DNA of 53,217 nt from DASZCR01 sp035942915 (GCA_035942915.1 DASZCR010000016.1:1-53217), one strand, 5' to 3'; counted from the stretch's first letter, positions 1-7,870 are shown. Notes: generated by a model not told the origin, from the letters alone. Numbers and translations are program-made.

Positions 1-41
1 GCGGCCATGTGTGTGTGTCGCTGCTTTCAGATAAACAACTA

Positions 42-71
42 TTGCAAATGAAAGCTCTTTTATCCTATGCT
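42..71 (+). promoter_or_regulatory. possible sigma-70 promoter of the polyamine-type operon
   Basis: TTGCAA (42-47) lies 18 bp upstream of TATGCT (66-71), about 90 bases before the first gene of the operon. Both boxes are imperfect and no transcript data are available, so this is only a candidate. I see nothing else in bases 1-164. Confidence 0.3.
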
Positions 72-164
72 CGCCGCCGACGCTCTTGACGAATCTTTTT
101 CGCGAACCGAATCGCGCGCGCGGGTCAAGCCCTCCGCCGAAGACAAGCCTTTACATCCATTCCT

Positions 165-620
165 ATGCTGATTGTCGGAACCGAATGGCTGGTGGACGCG
201 TCGAACTGCGACCCGGAAGCCCTGCGCGACGTGGGGCGTCTGCGCGCGGTCTTCGAGCGCGCCATCGCCGAACTGGAGCTGCGCGTCGTCGGCTTACCGT
301 TCTGGCACAAGTTCCCGGAGCCGGGTGGCGTCACCGGCCTCGCGCTCCTCTCGGAATCGCACCTTGCCTGTCACACCTACCCTGAGTTCGGAACGGCGAC
401 CTTCAATCTCTACTGCTGCCGCGCGCGTCCGCGCTGGAACTGGGAGGCGATTTTGCGCGAGACGCTCGGCGCGACGAGCGTCTCCGTGCGCGTCGTCGAG
501 AGACGCGCGGAGTTTGCACACGACGACGGCGAAGACATTGCAGAGGGCGTCGATGAAGGCGACGCTCAGGCGGCGTCAGGCATGGGCGGACGCGTGACGG
601 CGACGGGAGGCGTTGACTGA
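165..620 (+). CDS. speH: S-adenosylmethionine decarboxylase proenzyme (SpeH type)
   Basis: Decarboxylates S-adenosylmethionine to give the aminopropyl donor for spermidine-type polyamines. The family is a self-cleaving proenzyme whose new N-terminal Ser becomes a pyruvoyl group. The motif SESHLACHTYPE (residues 63-74) places the cleavage before Ser65, with the partner His70 and Cys85 at the spacing of the short bacterial SpeH class (Ser63/His68/Cys83 in Bacillus). The core ends near residue 114; the last 35 residues are acidic and Gly-rich, an unusual tail of no known function. No good ribosome-binding site precedes the ATG, but no in-frame alternative fits the family. Its stop overlaps the next start by one base (TGATG), so translation of the two is probably coupled. 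A membrane aminopropyltransferase further down the operon is the likely user of its product. Confidence 0.92.
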   Translation: MLIVGTEWLVDASNCDPEALRDVGRLRAVFERAIAELELRVVGLPFWHKFPEPGGVTGLALLSESHLACHTYPEFGTATFNLYCCRARPRWNWEAILRETLGATSVSVRVVERRAEFAHDDGEDIAEGVDEGDAQAASGMGGRVTATGGVD

Positions 621-2662
621 TGGCGACGCTTCAGGCCGGTTGTCCCGCGTGCGGCGCGCAGGTGACGTTCAGGAGCGGTTCGTCCGTCGTGGTCGTCTGC
701 GAGTATTGCAACTCGGTGGTGGCGCGGACAGACCGCGCGCTCGAAGACCTCGGCAAAGTTTCGGACGTGGTCGATTCCGGCTCGCCGCTCGATATCGGGA
801 TGCGCGGCGTCTACGAGGGCATGGCCTTCGAGTTGACCGGGCGCGCGCAGCTAGGGCACGCGGCAGGGGGCGTCTGGGACGAGTGGTACGCGGCCTTTGC
901 AGACGGTCGTTGGGGCTGGCTGGCGGAGGCGCAAGGCCGTTTCTACCTGACCTTCCGCACGGAGATGCCGGGACAGAGTCTCGTCCCGCCTTACGAGTCG
1001 CTCGAAGTGGGCACGAGTGTGCCGTCGATTCCTGCGCCGATGCCTTTCGTCGTCACGGAGAAGGGCGAGGCGTTGATGGTCGCCGCTGAGGGCGAGATTC
1101 CTTATCGTCTCATCCCGAACGAAATCTATCGCTATGCAGACCTCGCGGGTTTGAACCGCGCCTTCGCCACGATTGATTACGGCGAACAGATGCCGCTCGT
1201 CTTTACGGGGCGCGAAGTCGGGCTGACGGAACTCGGCATCGTCGATATGGCGCACAGGCGCGAGCGTGCGCCGCGCGTCGTTTCGGCCGCGCAGCTTTCG
1301 TGTCCGAACTGCGGCGGCCCGCTCGAACTGCGCGCGCCAGACCACACGGAGCGCGTGACGTGCCCGAACTGCGGCTCGCTGCTCGATGTCAATCGCGGGC
1401 AACTGCGTTTCCTCAAGGCGCTCGAACCCGTCGGCTATCCGCAGGACATCAAACTCGGTGCGGAAGGCGAGTTCGACGGTCAACGCTACACCGTCATCGG
1501 GTTCATGACGCGCAGCGTCGAGTTCGAGGGCGTCAAGTATTTCTGGCAGGAGTATCTCCTCTATCAACCTGCGGTCGGCTTCCGCTGGCTCGTTCAATCG
1601 GACGGCCATTGGAGTTTCGTCGAGCCGGTCTCGCCCGGCGACGTGCAGGCCAGCGAAAAGACGGTCAGCTACAAGGGCAAGACCTTCAGGATTTTTCAGG
1701 ATGCGGCGGCGCGCGTCGAGTACGTGGCGGGCGAGTTCTACTGGAAGGTGGAGGTGGGCGAGACGGTGCGCGCCGTCGATTACGTAAGCCCGCCGCAGAT
1801 GCTCTCGATGGAAGTCTCCGGCGTCGTCGGGAGAGGGAAGCGGCAGGGCGCGGGGCAGGAGTCGCAGGAGGTCAACTGGTCGCTCGGCACGTATCTGCCG
1901 GTCAAAGAGGTCGAGCGCACCTTTCAGGTGAAGAACCTGCCGCGCCCGACCAACGTCGCGCCCAATCAGCCTTTCCCGCACAGAGGGGTTTACAAATACT
2001 GGGCGCTCTTTATGCTGGCGGCCGTCGTCATCGGCGGTCTGCTCTCGATACAGCGACCGACGAAAGTCTTCGAGCAGACCTTTACCGTGCAGACCGCGCC
2101 CGCGGCCTCTGCGACGCCGAACGTCATCACGCTGCCGGGCGGTCGCACCGTCACGCTCCCCGTCCCTGCGGCCACACCTGCGGCTGCGGCCGGCGAAGGC
2201 TCGCAGGTCATCTTCACAGAGCCGTTCGAGATTAAAGGCAACCGGAATCTGCGCGTGACGGCGCGCGCCAACGTCGATAACAACTGGATTTTCGTCGAAG
2301 GCGATTTGATTAACGAAGCGACCGGACTCGTCCAAGCCTTCGACCTCCCCGTCGAGTATTATCACGGCACGGACGGCGGCGAGTCTTGGTCGGAGGGCGG
2401 CGGCGAGGAGGATGTTTACATCTCCGCGTTGCCGGGCGGGACGTACACGATGCGGCTCGAAGTGCAGTGGGAGAAGTGGAATCAGGCCGCGCCGCCGATG
2501 GTCATCGTGCGCGTCGAGCAGAACGTCGCGCGCGGCGTCAACTTCCTGCTCCTGCTCTGCGCGCTCTCGCTCGTTCCGCTCTACGTCCTCATCAAGAAGA
2601 TAAGTTTCGAGAGCCGGCGTTGGGCTGATAGCGAGTTCAACGCGGCGGGCACGAAGAGTTAG
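620..2662 (+). CDS. DUF4178 protein with two zinc ribbons and transmembrane segments
   Basis: A 680-aa protein of unknown biochemical role. Two four-Cys zinc ribbons are visible: C8/C11 with C27/C30, and C228/C231 with C248/C251. Each is followed by a stretch that resembles a DUF4178 domain, so the first two thirds look like a tandem duplication. A hydrophobic segment lies at about 456-478. A Thr/Ala/Pro-rich linker, a beta-rich presumably extracytoplasmic part and a second membrane helix at about 638-660 follow, ending in a short basic tail. Family knowledge (from memory): DUF4178 genes are often found beside DUF350 and spermidine-synthase-like genes, as here. The start overlaps the speH stop. 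It may be a membrane scaffold or sensor for the polyamine-type module; that is inference from context only. Confidence 0.85.
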   Translation: MATLQAGCPACGAQVTFRSGSSVVVVCEYCNSVVARTDRALEDLGKVSDVVDSGSPLDIGMRGVYEGMAFELTGRAQLGHAAGGVWDEWYAAFADGRWGWLAEAQGRFYLTFRTEMPGQSLVPPYESLEVGTSVPSIPAPMPFVVTEKGEALMVAAEGEIPYRLIPNEIYRYADLAGLNRAFATIDYGEQMPLVFTGREVGLTELGIVDMAHRRERAPRVVSAAQLSCPNCGGPLELRAPDHTERVTCPNCGSLLDVNRGQLRFLKALEPVGYPQDIKLGAEGEFDGQRYTVIGFMTRSVEFEGVKYFWQEYLLYQPAVGFRWLVQSDGHWSFVEPVSPGDVQASEKTVSYKGKTFRIFQDAAARVEYVAGEFYWKVEVGETVRAVDYVSPPQMLSMEVSGVVGRGKRQGAGQESQEVNWSLGTYLPVKEVERTFQVKNLPRPTNVAPNQPFPHRGVYKYWALFMLAAVVIGGLLSIQRPTKVFEQTFTVQTAPAASATPNVITLPGGRTVTLPVPAATPAAAAGEGSQVIFTEPFEIKGNRNLRVTARANVDNNWIFVEGDLINEATGLVQAFDLPVEYYHGTDGGESWSEGGGEEDVYISALPGGTYTMRLEVQWEKWNQAAPPMVIVRVEQNVARGVNFLLLLCALSLVPLYVLIKKISFESRRWADSEFNAAGTKS

Positions 2663-2672
2663 AGGTGACTTG

Positions 2673-2855
2673 ATGCTCAGTAAACTTTACAAGGTGATTG
2701 GCGGCGGGCTGCTGCTCGTCTACGTGGCGGCGGCGTGGCAGGGTTGGGAAGTGGGCAGCCCGCGCCGACAGTTCCTGCCGCCGGACGTGCGCAACTCGCC
2801 GGGCGGCTACCGCTCTTTCCATTTCTGGCATTCCGGTTATCGTGGAGGAAAGTGA
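2673..2855 (+). CDS. small single-span membrane protein, unknown
   Basis: Sixty residues. One hydrophobic helix (about 7-24, rich in Gly/Leu/Val/Ala) is followed by a polar tail with Pro, Gly, Arg and aromatic residues (GYRSFHFWHSGYRGGK at the end). The ATG at 2673 has AGAGGTG just upstream and is preferred over the TTG at 2670. The stop TGA overlaps the start of the DUF350 gene (ATG at 2855), so it is embedded in the operon and probably translationally coupled. I do not recognise the family. The tail does not clearly match DUF4247, which sits in similar clusters in actinobacteria as I remember them, but it occupies the same place and could be a small functional analogue. Position and coupling make it likely to be a real gene. 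Confidence 0.68.
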   Translation: MLSKLYKVIGGGLLLVYVAAAWQGWEVGSPRRQFLPPDVRNSPGGYRSFHFWHSGYRGGK

Positions 2856-3169
2856 TGCTCAACTCTCTTCTCGCGGGGGCGGCGCTGCTGCTTCTGCAAC
2901 AGGCGCAGGTTCCCGTGCAGGTGCAAGCCCCGACGCAGGTCGCTTCAGGCCGCACGATGGACCAACTCGTGCCTCTGGTCGTGACGACGCTCGTCTTCGC
3001 GCTCATCGGTATCCTGCTCTTCGCGCTGGCCTACTGGATTATCATCAAGGTCTCGCCCTTCTCCGTGCGCAAGGAGCTTGAGGAAGACCAGAACACGGCG
3101 CTCGCCATCGTGATTGCCTCGATTATCGTCGGCATCGCGCTCATCGTCTCGGCGGCCGTTCACGGGTGA
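2855..3169 (+). CDS. DUF350 family membrane protein
   Basis: A 104-aa integral membrane protein: an N-terminal hydrophobic signal or anchor (about 3-15), a long helix at about 37-65, and a last helix at about 82-103. The loop before the last helix, KELEEDQNTALAIVIAS, is the typical DUF350 signature of acidic/basic residues followed by an Asn-xx-Ala-leading helix. Most DUF350 proteins (for example E. coli YjfL) have two such units and about 130 residues, so this is a single-unit version. Function is unknown; family members are found next to polyamine and glutathionylspermidine genes. The start at 2855 overlaps the previous stop and has GGAGG at 2844-2848; an upstream start at 2735 would run inside the previous gene and is rejected. 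Confidence 0.87.
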   Translation: MLNSLLAGAALLLLQQAQVPVQVQAPTQVASGRTMDQLVPLVVTTLVFALIGILLFALAYWIIIKVSPFSVRKELEEDQNTALAIVIASIIVGIALIVSAAVHG

Positions 3170-3213
3170 AGCTGTGTGCGGATGGCAGCAAGAGACGCGC
3201 ATCCGCAATCGAC

Positions 3214-4725
3214 ATGAACCGCACGCCAGTCCTTTTCCTGAACGTCCTCATCGTCGCCACCTGCGGCCTCGTCTACGAGTTGCTCGCGGGCACGCTCGCC
3301 TCTTACGTCCTCGGCGATTCGGTGACGCAGTTCTCGCTCATCATCGGCATCTACCTGTTTGCGATGGGCGTCGGCTCGTGGCTCTCGCGCTTCATCGAGC
3401 GCGAGCTGGCGCGCCGCTTCGTCGATGTCGAGTTGGGCGTGGCACTGCTCGGCGGCGTGAGCGCGCCGCTGCTGTTTCTGACCTTCGCCAACCTCAGTTA
3501 CTTTCAGGTCATCCTCTACACGGTCGTCTTTCTCATCGGCGCGTTCGTCGGGCTGGAAATCCCGCTGCTGATGCGGATTCTCAAAGACCATCTCGACTTC
3601 AAGGAGTTGGTCGCGCGCGTCCTCGCCTTCGACTACATCGGCGCGCTCGTCGCGTCGCTGCTGTTTCCGCTCTTCCTCGTCCCACGACTCGGACTCGTCC
3701 GCACCAGCCTCGTCTTCGGGATACTCAACGCCTCAGTCGCGCTGTGGGCGACGTGGCTGCTGCGGCCGCTCATTCGCGGCAGCGTCTCGGCCTTGCGCGG
3801 GCGCGCCGTCCTCGTCATGGCACTGCTCGTCGTCGGCGTCATCAAGGCCGAGTCGCTCACGTCGCTCGCCGAAGACCAGATGTTTGCCGACGACATCGTC
3901 TACGCCAAGACGACGCACTATCAGCGCATCGTCGTCACGCGCGGGCGCGCGGGCTTTCAACTGTTTCTGAACGGCAACCTCCAATTCAGTTCGACGGACG
4001 AGTATCGTTATCACGAGGCGCTCGTGCATCCGGCGATGGTTGAAGCGCAGGGCGGCGCGCCGCGTCGCGTACTCGTCCTCGGCGGAGGCGACGGACTGGC
4101 GCTGCGCGAGATTCTCAAATACCAATCGGTCGAGGCCGTCACGCTCGTCGATTTGGACGCCGACATGACGCTCCTGTCGCGCCGTTTCCCATCGCTCGCC
4201 GAGTTGAACCGTCACGCCTTCGACGACCCGCGCGTGCGTGTCGTCAACGAGGACGCGATGATTTGGCTCGAACGCGCTGAGGAACAGTTCGACGCCGTCA
4301 TCATTGACTTTCCCGACCCGAACACGTTCGCGCTCGGCAAACTCTACACGACGCGCTTCTACCGGATGCTGAAAGCGCGCCTGACGCCCGAAGCGGCCGT
4401 CACCATTCAATGCACCTCGCCACTGTTTGCGCGCACCTCCTACTGGTGCATCGTGCGGACGCTGGAGGCCGCAGGCTTTCAGGTGCGACCGTATGCGACG
4501 GCCGTTCCGTCGTTCGGCGTCTGGGGCTTTACCCTTGCGCGCCTCGTTCCCTTCGACGTGCCTTCGCGCGCGCCGTCGGTCGAACTACGCTTCCTCGACG
4601 ACGCCGGACTGAGCGCCATGTTCGCGCTCTCGGCAGACCTCGCGCCCGTCCCTGTCGAGATTAACCGTCTCGATAATCAATCGCTCGTCCGCTACTACGA
4701 AAGCGAGTGGCGGCGCTACGAATGA
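3214..4725 (+). CDS. membrane-anchored spermidine-synthase-like aminopropyltransferase
   Basis: A 503-aa two-part protein. Residues about 5-215 form roughly seven membrane helices. Residues about 225-500 are a class I methyltransferase-like fold of the spermidine synthase family. The aminopropyl-donor site is visible as LVLGGGDGLALRE (about 287-299), the acidic residue of the second strand as VDLDADM (about 311-317), the substrate motif TDEYRYHEALVHP (about 262-274) and the catalytic-loop equivalent IIDFPDPNTF (about 361-370), matching the DSxDP signature with Phe-Pro in the middle. It would transfer aminopropyl from decarboxylated SAM, made by the first gene, to an amine acceptor; the acceptor cannot be read from sequence. 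The ATG at 3214 directly precedes the first helix. A GTG at 3166 overlapping the DUF350 stop would add 16 polar residues and is the alternative start. Confidence 0.85.
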   Translation: MNRTPVLFLNVLIVATCGLVYELLAGTLASYVLGDSVTQFSLIIGIYLFAMGVGSWLSRFIERELARRFVDVELGVALLGGVSAPLLFLTFANLSYFQVILYTVVFLIGAFVGLEIPLLMRILKDHLDFKELVARVLAFDYIGALVASLLFPLFLVPRLGLVRTSLVFGILNASVALWATWLLRPLIRGSVSALRGRAVLVMALLVVGVIKAESLTSLAEDQMFADDIVYAKTTHYQRIVVTRGRAGFQLFLNGNLQFSSTDEYRYHEALVHPAMVEAQGGAPRRVLVLGGGDGLALREILKYQSVEAVTLVDLDADMTLLSRRFPSLAELNRHAFDDPRVRVVNEDAMIWLERAEEQFDAVIIDFPDPNTFALGKLYTTRFYRMLKARLTPEAAVTIQCTSPLFARTSYWCIVRTLEAAGFQVRPYATAVPSFGVWGFTLARLVPFDVPSRAPSVELRFLDDAGLSAMFALSADLAPVPVEINRLDNQSLVRYYESEWRRYE

Positions 4726-4741
4726 CGGCCGCGCCAGCGTG

Positions 4742-5566
4742 ATGTACGCGAAACTCAAAAGGCGGACTTTTGAAATCGTCGAACTGCCTTCGTCGAGGGA
4801 CTTGCCGAGCCGTCTGTTCGTCATCTTCATCATGACGTTAATCGTCTTCAACGTCGCCGCCGTGATGTTGGAGACGGTCGAAGAGTTGGGGCGACCGTTT
4901 GCGCGCTTCTTCTCGCTGCTCGAAGGCTTCTCGGTGACGGTCTTTACGGTCGAGTACCTGTTGCGTCTGTGGTCGTGTACGTCAGACCCGCGATACGCGG
5001 GCGCTCTGCGCGGGCGGCTGCGCTACGCGCTCTCGCCGCTGGCGCTCGTCGACCTGATGGCCGTGCTGCCCTTCTACATGGAGTTCCTTCCGGTTGACCT
5101 GCGCTTCGTGCGCTCGCTGCGTCTGTTTCGTCTGCTGCGCATCTTCAAACTGGCGCGCTATTCGGCCTCTCTACGGACGCTCGACGACGTGGTGCGTTCA
5201 AAGAAGGAGGAACTGCTGGTGACGGTCTTCGTCGTCGTCATCATGCTCATCTTCGCTTCGAGCGCGATGTATTACGCGGAGAACGAGGCGCAGCCGGACA
5301 AGTTTTCGAGCATCCCGGCCTCGATGTGGTGGGGCGTGGCGACGCTCACGACGGTCGGCTACGGAGACGTGTTTCCCGTCACTCCGTTCGGCAAACTGCT
5401 CGGAGCGGTGATAGCCGTGCTCGGCGTCGGATTGTTTGCGCTGCCGACCGGCATCCTCGCCTCCGGTTTCACCGAAGAGATGCGCAAGCAGCGCGTTCGC
5501 CGCGAAACGATGCGCTGCCCGCATTGCGGTCTGGAAATCGAGGGCAGCGGCGAAGGCCACGCGTAA
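4742..5566 (+). CDS. voltage-gated potassium channel, six-helix type
   Basis: A 274-aa Kv-type channel. S1-S3 lie within residues about 24-115. S4 carries regularly spaced Arg/Lys (RFVRSLRLFRLLRIFKLAR, about 121-139), the voltage sensor. The pore contains TLTTVGYGD (about 200-208), the K+ selectivity filter. After S6 comes a short cytoplasmic tail ending with CPHCGLEIEG, a single CxxC knuckle that looks like half of a zinc ribbon. K+ channels are normally sensitive to internal polyamines, which fits its place in this operon, but a direct link is inference. ATG at 4742 is chosen over the GTG at 4739; the gap to the upstream stop is 16 bases. Some channels of this family occur alone, so the operon position is the notable point. 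Confidence 0.9.
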   Translation: MYAKLKRRTFEIVELPSSRDLPSRLFVIFIMTLIVFNVAAVMLETVEELGRPFARFFSLLEGFSVTVFTVEYLLRLWSCTSDPRYAGALRGRLRYALSPLALVDLMAVLPFYMEFLPVDLRFVRSLRLFRLLRIFKLARYSASLRTLDDVVRSKKEELLVTVFVVVIMLIFASSAMYYAENEAQPDKFSSIPASMWWGVATLTTVGYGDVFPVTPFGKLLGAVIAVLGVGLFALPTGILASGFTEEMRKQRVRRETMRCPHCGLEIEGSGEGHA

Positions 5567-5585
5567 GAGGCGTCCAGAGAGATTG

Positions 5586-7265
5586 ATGTCGAAAGGAAAT
5601 CTCAGCAGACGCGAACTGCTCGCCGCCTTCCTCGGTCTGCCCGCCGCGCTGGCCGCCTGTCGTCGCACCGAGACGGAGAGTTTCCCCGACGGCGAGATAG
5701 TCGGCGCGTCAGACGCGTTCGGCCATCGGCTGCGCGGTGGCGGCGACGGAGGCAGGGCGGCGCGTATCGAGCCGGGTGCGGACGCGTGGGAGAGGGCGGG
5801 CGTCGTCATCGTCGGCGGCGGCATCGCGGGGCTTGCGTCGGCGTGGAGATTCCTCCGCGCAGGTTTCGAGGATTTCGTCCTCTTGGAACTCGAACCGTCG
5901 CCGGGCGGGACGGCGCGCAGCGGCGAACGCACAGGCGTCGTCGTCCCTTACCCCTGGGGCGCGCACTACCTGCCCGCGCCGCTCAAGGAGAACCGCGCGC
6001 TCGTCGAACTGCTCGATGAGATGAGCGTCCTCGAAGGCAGAGACGAAGCGGGCGAGCCTATCGTCGCCGAACAGTTCCTCTGCCGCGACCCGGAAGAGCG
6101 CATCTTTTATCGAGGGCGCTGGTATGAGGGACTCTACCTGCACGCCGGAGCGAGCACGGCAGACCTCGCGCAGTTTCAAGCCTTCAACGCGGAGATGTCG
6201 GCGTGGGCGGGGTGGCGCGATGCGCGCGGCCGACGCGCCTTCGCCATCCCGGCCAGCGCCTCTTCGGACGACGCCGAACTGACGGCACTCGACCGCCTCA
6301 CGATGGCCGAGTGGATGCGCCGTCGCGGTTACACTTCGGCGCGCCTGCGCTGGCTCGTCGATTACGCCTGCCGCGACGATTACGGTCTGACCATCGAGCA
6401 GACGAGCGCGTGGGCGGGACTCTTCTACTTCGCCTCGCGCGTCGGCCGACCCGGCGAGGAGGCGCAATCTCTCATTACGTGGCCGGAAGGAAACGGCCGT
6501 CTCGTCGCACACCTCTACGAGAAGGCGCGCGCGCGTGTGCGTCTCGGAGTGGCCGTCGCAGACATCGCGCCGCGCGCAGAAGATGGCGGCGTCGATGTCG
6601 TCGCGCTCGAACGCGAGGGTTTGCGCGCGAGGGGCTTTCGCGCCGAGCAGGTCGTCTACGCCGCGCCGCATTTCCTGACGCGCCACGTGATACGCCCCTA
6701 CCGCGAAGGCGCGACACCTGCACACGTCGCGGAGTTTCAGTACGGCGCGTGGATGGTGGCGAACCTCTTTCTGCGCGCGCGTCCGCGCGACCTGCCCGGC
6801 AGCTTCCCGCTCGCGTGGGACAATGTTCTTTACGAAAGCCCTTCGCTCGGCTACGTCGTCGCCACGCACCAGCGCGGCTTAGACCGGGGAGCGACCGTCT
6901 TTACCTACTACTACCCGCTCTGCGACGAAGACCCGCGCGCGGCGCGCACGCGTCTGCTCGACACGGACTGGCGCGGGTGGGCTGATGTCACGCTCGCAGA
7001 CCTCTCGCGCGCGCACCCGGACATCCGCACGCAGGTCGAACGCCTCGACGTGATGCGTTGGGGGCACGCGATGGTGCGTCCGCGCCCGAACTTCATCCGC
7101 AGTGGTGCGCTTGCGCGCGCCTCCGAGCCTTTTCGCGGGATACATTTCGCGCACACGGACTTGAGCGGCCTCGCGCTCTTCGAGGAGGCTTTCGACCATG
7201 GTCTGCGCGCGGCCGAGGAAGTGCTCGCCGCACGCGGCCTGCCGGTGGCGAGTATGCGCGGATGA
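5586..7265 (+). CDS. FAD-dependent amine-oxidase-like oxidoreductase, exported lipoprotein type
   Basis: A 559-aa flavoprotein. The N-terminus has a twin-arginine-like motif (LSRRELLAAF, residues 7-16) followed by a lipobox (ALAAC, Cys25), suggesting Tat export and lipid anchoring outside the cytoplasm. The FAD dinucleotide-binding motif VVIVGGGIAGLAS lies at about 72-84, followed by a Glu-ending second strand and PGGTARSG, as in the flavin monoamine/polyamine oxidase and phytoene desaturase superfamily. The C-terminus contains the second FAD contact region, with GIHFAHTDLSGLALFEEAF near 518-536. Coming last in a polyamine-type operon, it may oxidise an amine product; this is inference and the substrate is unknown. 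ATG at 5586 is used; a longer reading from 5436 would overlap the channel gene. Followed at 7290 by a hairpin that may stop transcription. Confidence 0.82.
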   Translation: MSKGNLSRRELLAAFLGLPAALAACRRTETESFPDGEIVGASDAFGHRLRGGGDGGRAARIEPGADAWERAGVVIVGGGIAGLASAWRFLRAGFEDFVLLELEPSPGGTARSGERTGVVVPYPWGAHYLPAPLKENRALVELLDEMSVLEGRDEAGEPIVAEQFLCRDPEERIFYRGRWYEGLYLHAGASTADLAQFQAFNAEMSAWAGWRDARGRRAFAIPASASSDDAELTALDRLTMAEWMRRRGYTSARLRWLVDYACRDDYGLTIEQTSAWAGLFYFASRVGRPGEEAQSLITWPEGNGRLVAHLYEKARARVRLGVAVADIAPRAEDGGVDVVALEREGLRARGFRAEQVVYAAPHFLTRHVIRPYREGATPAHVAEFQYGAWMVANLFLRARPRDLPGSFPLAWDNVLYESPSLGYVVATHQRGLDRGATVFTYYYPLCDEDPRAARTRLLDTDWRGWADVTLADLSRAHPDIRTQVERLDVMRWGHAMVRPRPNFIRSGALARASEPFRGIHFAHTDLSGLALFEEAFDHGLRAAEEVLAARGLPVASMRG

Positions 7266-7289
7266 GTGGCGGAGGATTCGGAGGGCGTG

Positions 7290-7344
7290 AAAAAAGAAAT
7301 TGCGCTGCCTTCGGCCACTTGGGCTTACATGCAGCGCAATTTCT
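7290..7344 (-). terminator. strong hairpin terminator of the minus-strand RNA
   Basis: A perfect 14-bp inverted repeat, AGAAATTGCGCTGC (7295-7308) and its complement (7331-7344), with a 22-base loop. On the minus strand the stem is followed by six U (complement of 7290-7295), a canonical intrinsic terminator. On the plus strand the hairpin lies 24 bases after the FAD gene but lacks a clear U run, so it may only slow that operon. Confidence 0.85.
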
Positions 7345-7835
7345 GACTCCTGCAAAATCGCCGAAGCGATTGAGGGGAGCGGCGACTCCGGCATGTACAC
7401 GCGCGTGGAAGTCGCCTGTTTATATTCCGAAGAGAACTCGCTCGCGGTCAGTTCGTCTCTCCGGTCGGCCCTAGACCCATCTTCTCACGGACGAGTCTGA
7501 CATCAACTTGATGTTGATGCGGTACCCTTTGGTTTTTGGTGAGGTGGCTTTCCTCCACCGCCGGTTACGTCTCCGGCAACGAGGCTCGACCGAAGTCGAG
7601 CGACTTATGCCACCCGTGCGGCTGATCAGTTCCGACGAGCGCAACCCGTTTTTATCCGGGCGCTTTGGCGCTGCGAGCCGCCTCCCGGAGACTCTCAGCT
7701 AGGCAAGCCTTTCGGCTTCGACGCGGGGCGTCAATGGCAAGTGTACTTCCGCGTCCACCCGCCTCGAACGGTAGCGTCACACTGTCCGTTCGTCGTCTCC
7801 TGCGCCGGTCGCGTTCCCTTGAGAAGCGCGACAGG
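7290..7835 (-). ncRNA. candidate large structured non-coding RNA, unassigned class
   Basis: About 545 nt between a consensus promoter (7842-7870) and a strong terminator (7290-7344), with no convincing reading frame. Read 5' to 3' on the minus strand, perfect or near-perfect helices are: 7827-7832/7808-7813 (6 bp), 7786-7792/7765-7771 (7 bp), 7749-7754/7721-7726 (6 bp), 7714-7718/7705-7709 with a GAAA loop, 7595-7601/7584-7590 (7 bp) with a C-UUCG-G loop, 7573-7577/7560-7564, 7555-7559/7543-7547, 7513-7519/7501-7507 (7 bp), an interrupted hairpin at 7464-7427, 7410-7416/7381-7387 (7 bp), and 7366-7371/7356-7361 (6 bp) with a second UUCG loop. The stable UUCG and GNRA loops exist only when read on the minus strand. 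I looked for hallmarks of tmRNA (T-arm, tag frame, CCA end), RNase P RNA (P4 regions), SRP RNA and 6S RNA and did not find them. Confidence 0.62.
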
Positions 7836-7841
7836 GCGGGC

Positions 7842-7870
7842 AATATACGTGTGGTCGGCGGCCGTGTCAA
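7842..7870 (-). promoter_or_regulatory. consensus sigma-70 promoter driving the ncRNA
   Basis: On the minus strand, TTGACA (complement of 7865-7870) is separated by exactly 17 bases from TATATT (complement of 7842-7847). This is a full -35 match and five of six at -10, unusual in this GC-rich window. The start of transcription is expected near 7835. It lies between the end of the YbjQ-family gene (7967) and the structured region. Confidence 0.78.

Noticed and set aside
851..2365. 504-codon minus-strand reading frame opposite the DUF4178 gene
   Set aside because: Arg/Asp-rich composition of an antisense shadow in high-GC DNA; the plus frame has clear zinc ribbons and membrane helices.
7290..7835. 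tmRNA, RNase P RNA, SRP RNA or 6S RNA as identity of the structured RNA
   Set aside because: I find no T-arm/CCA end or tag frame, no conserved P4 or GGAAAGUCCGG-like segment in the right context (the AGGAAAG here is only a hairpin loop), no SRP GGAAGSAGC core and no single long bubble hairpin.
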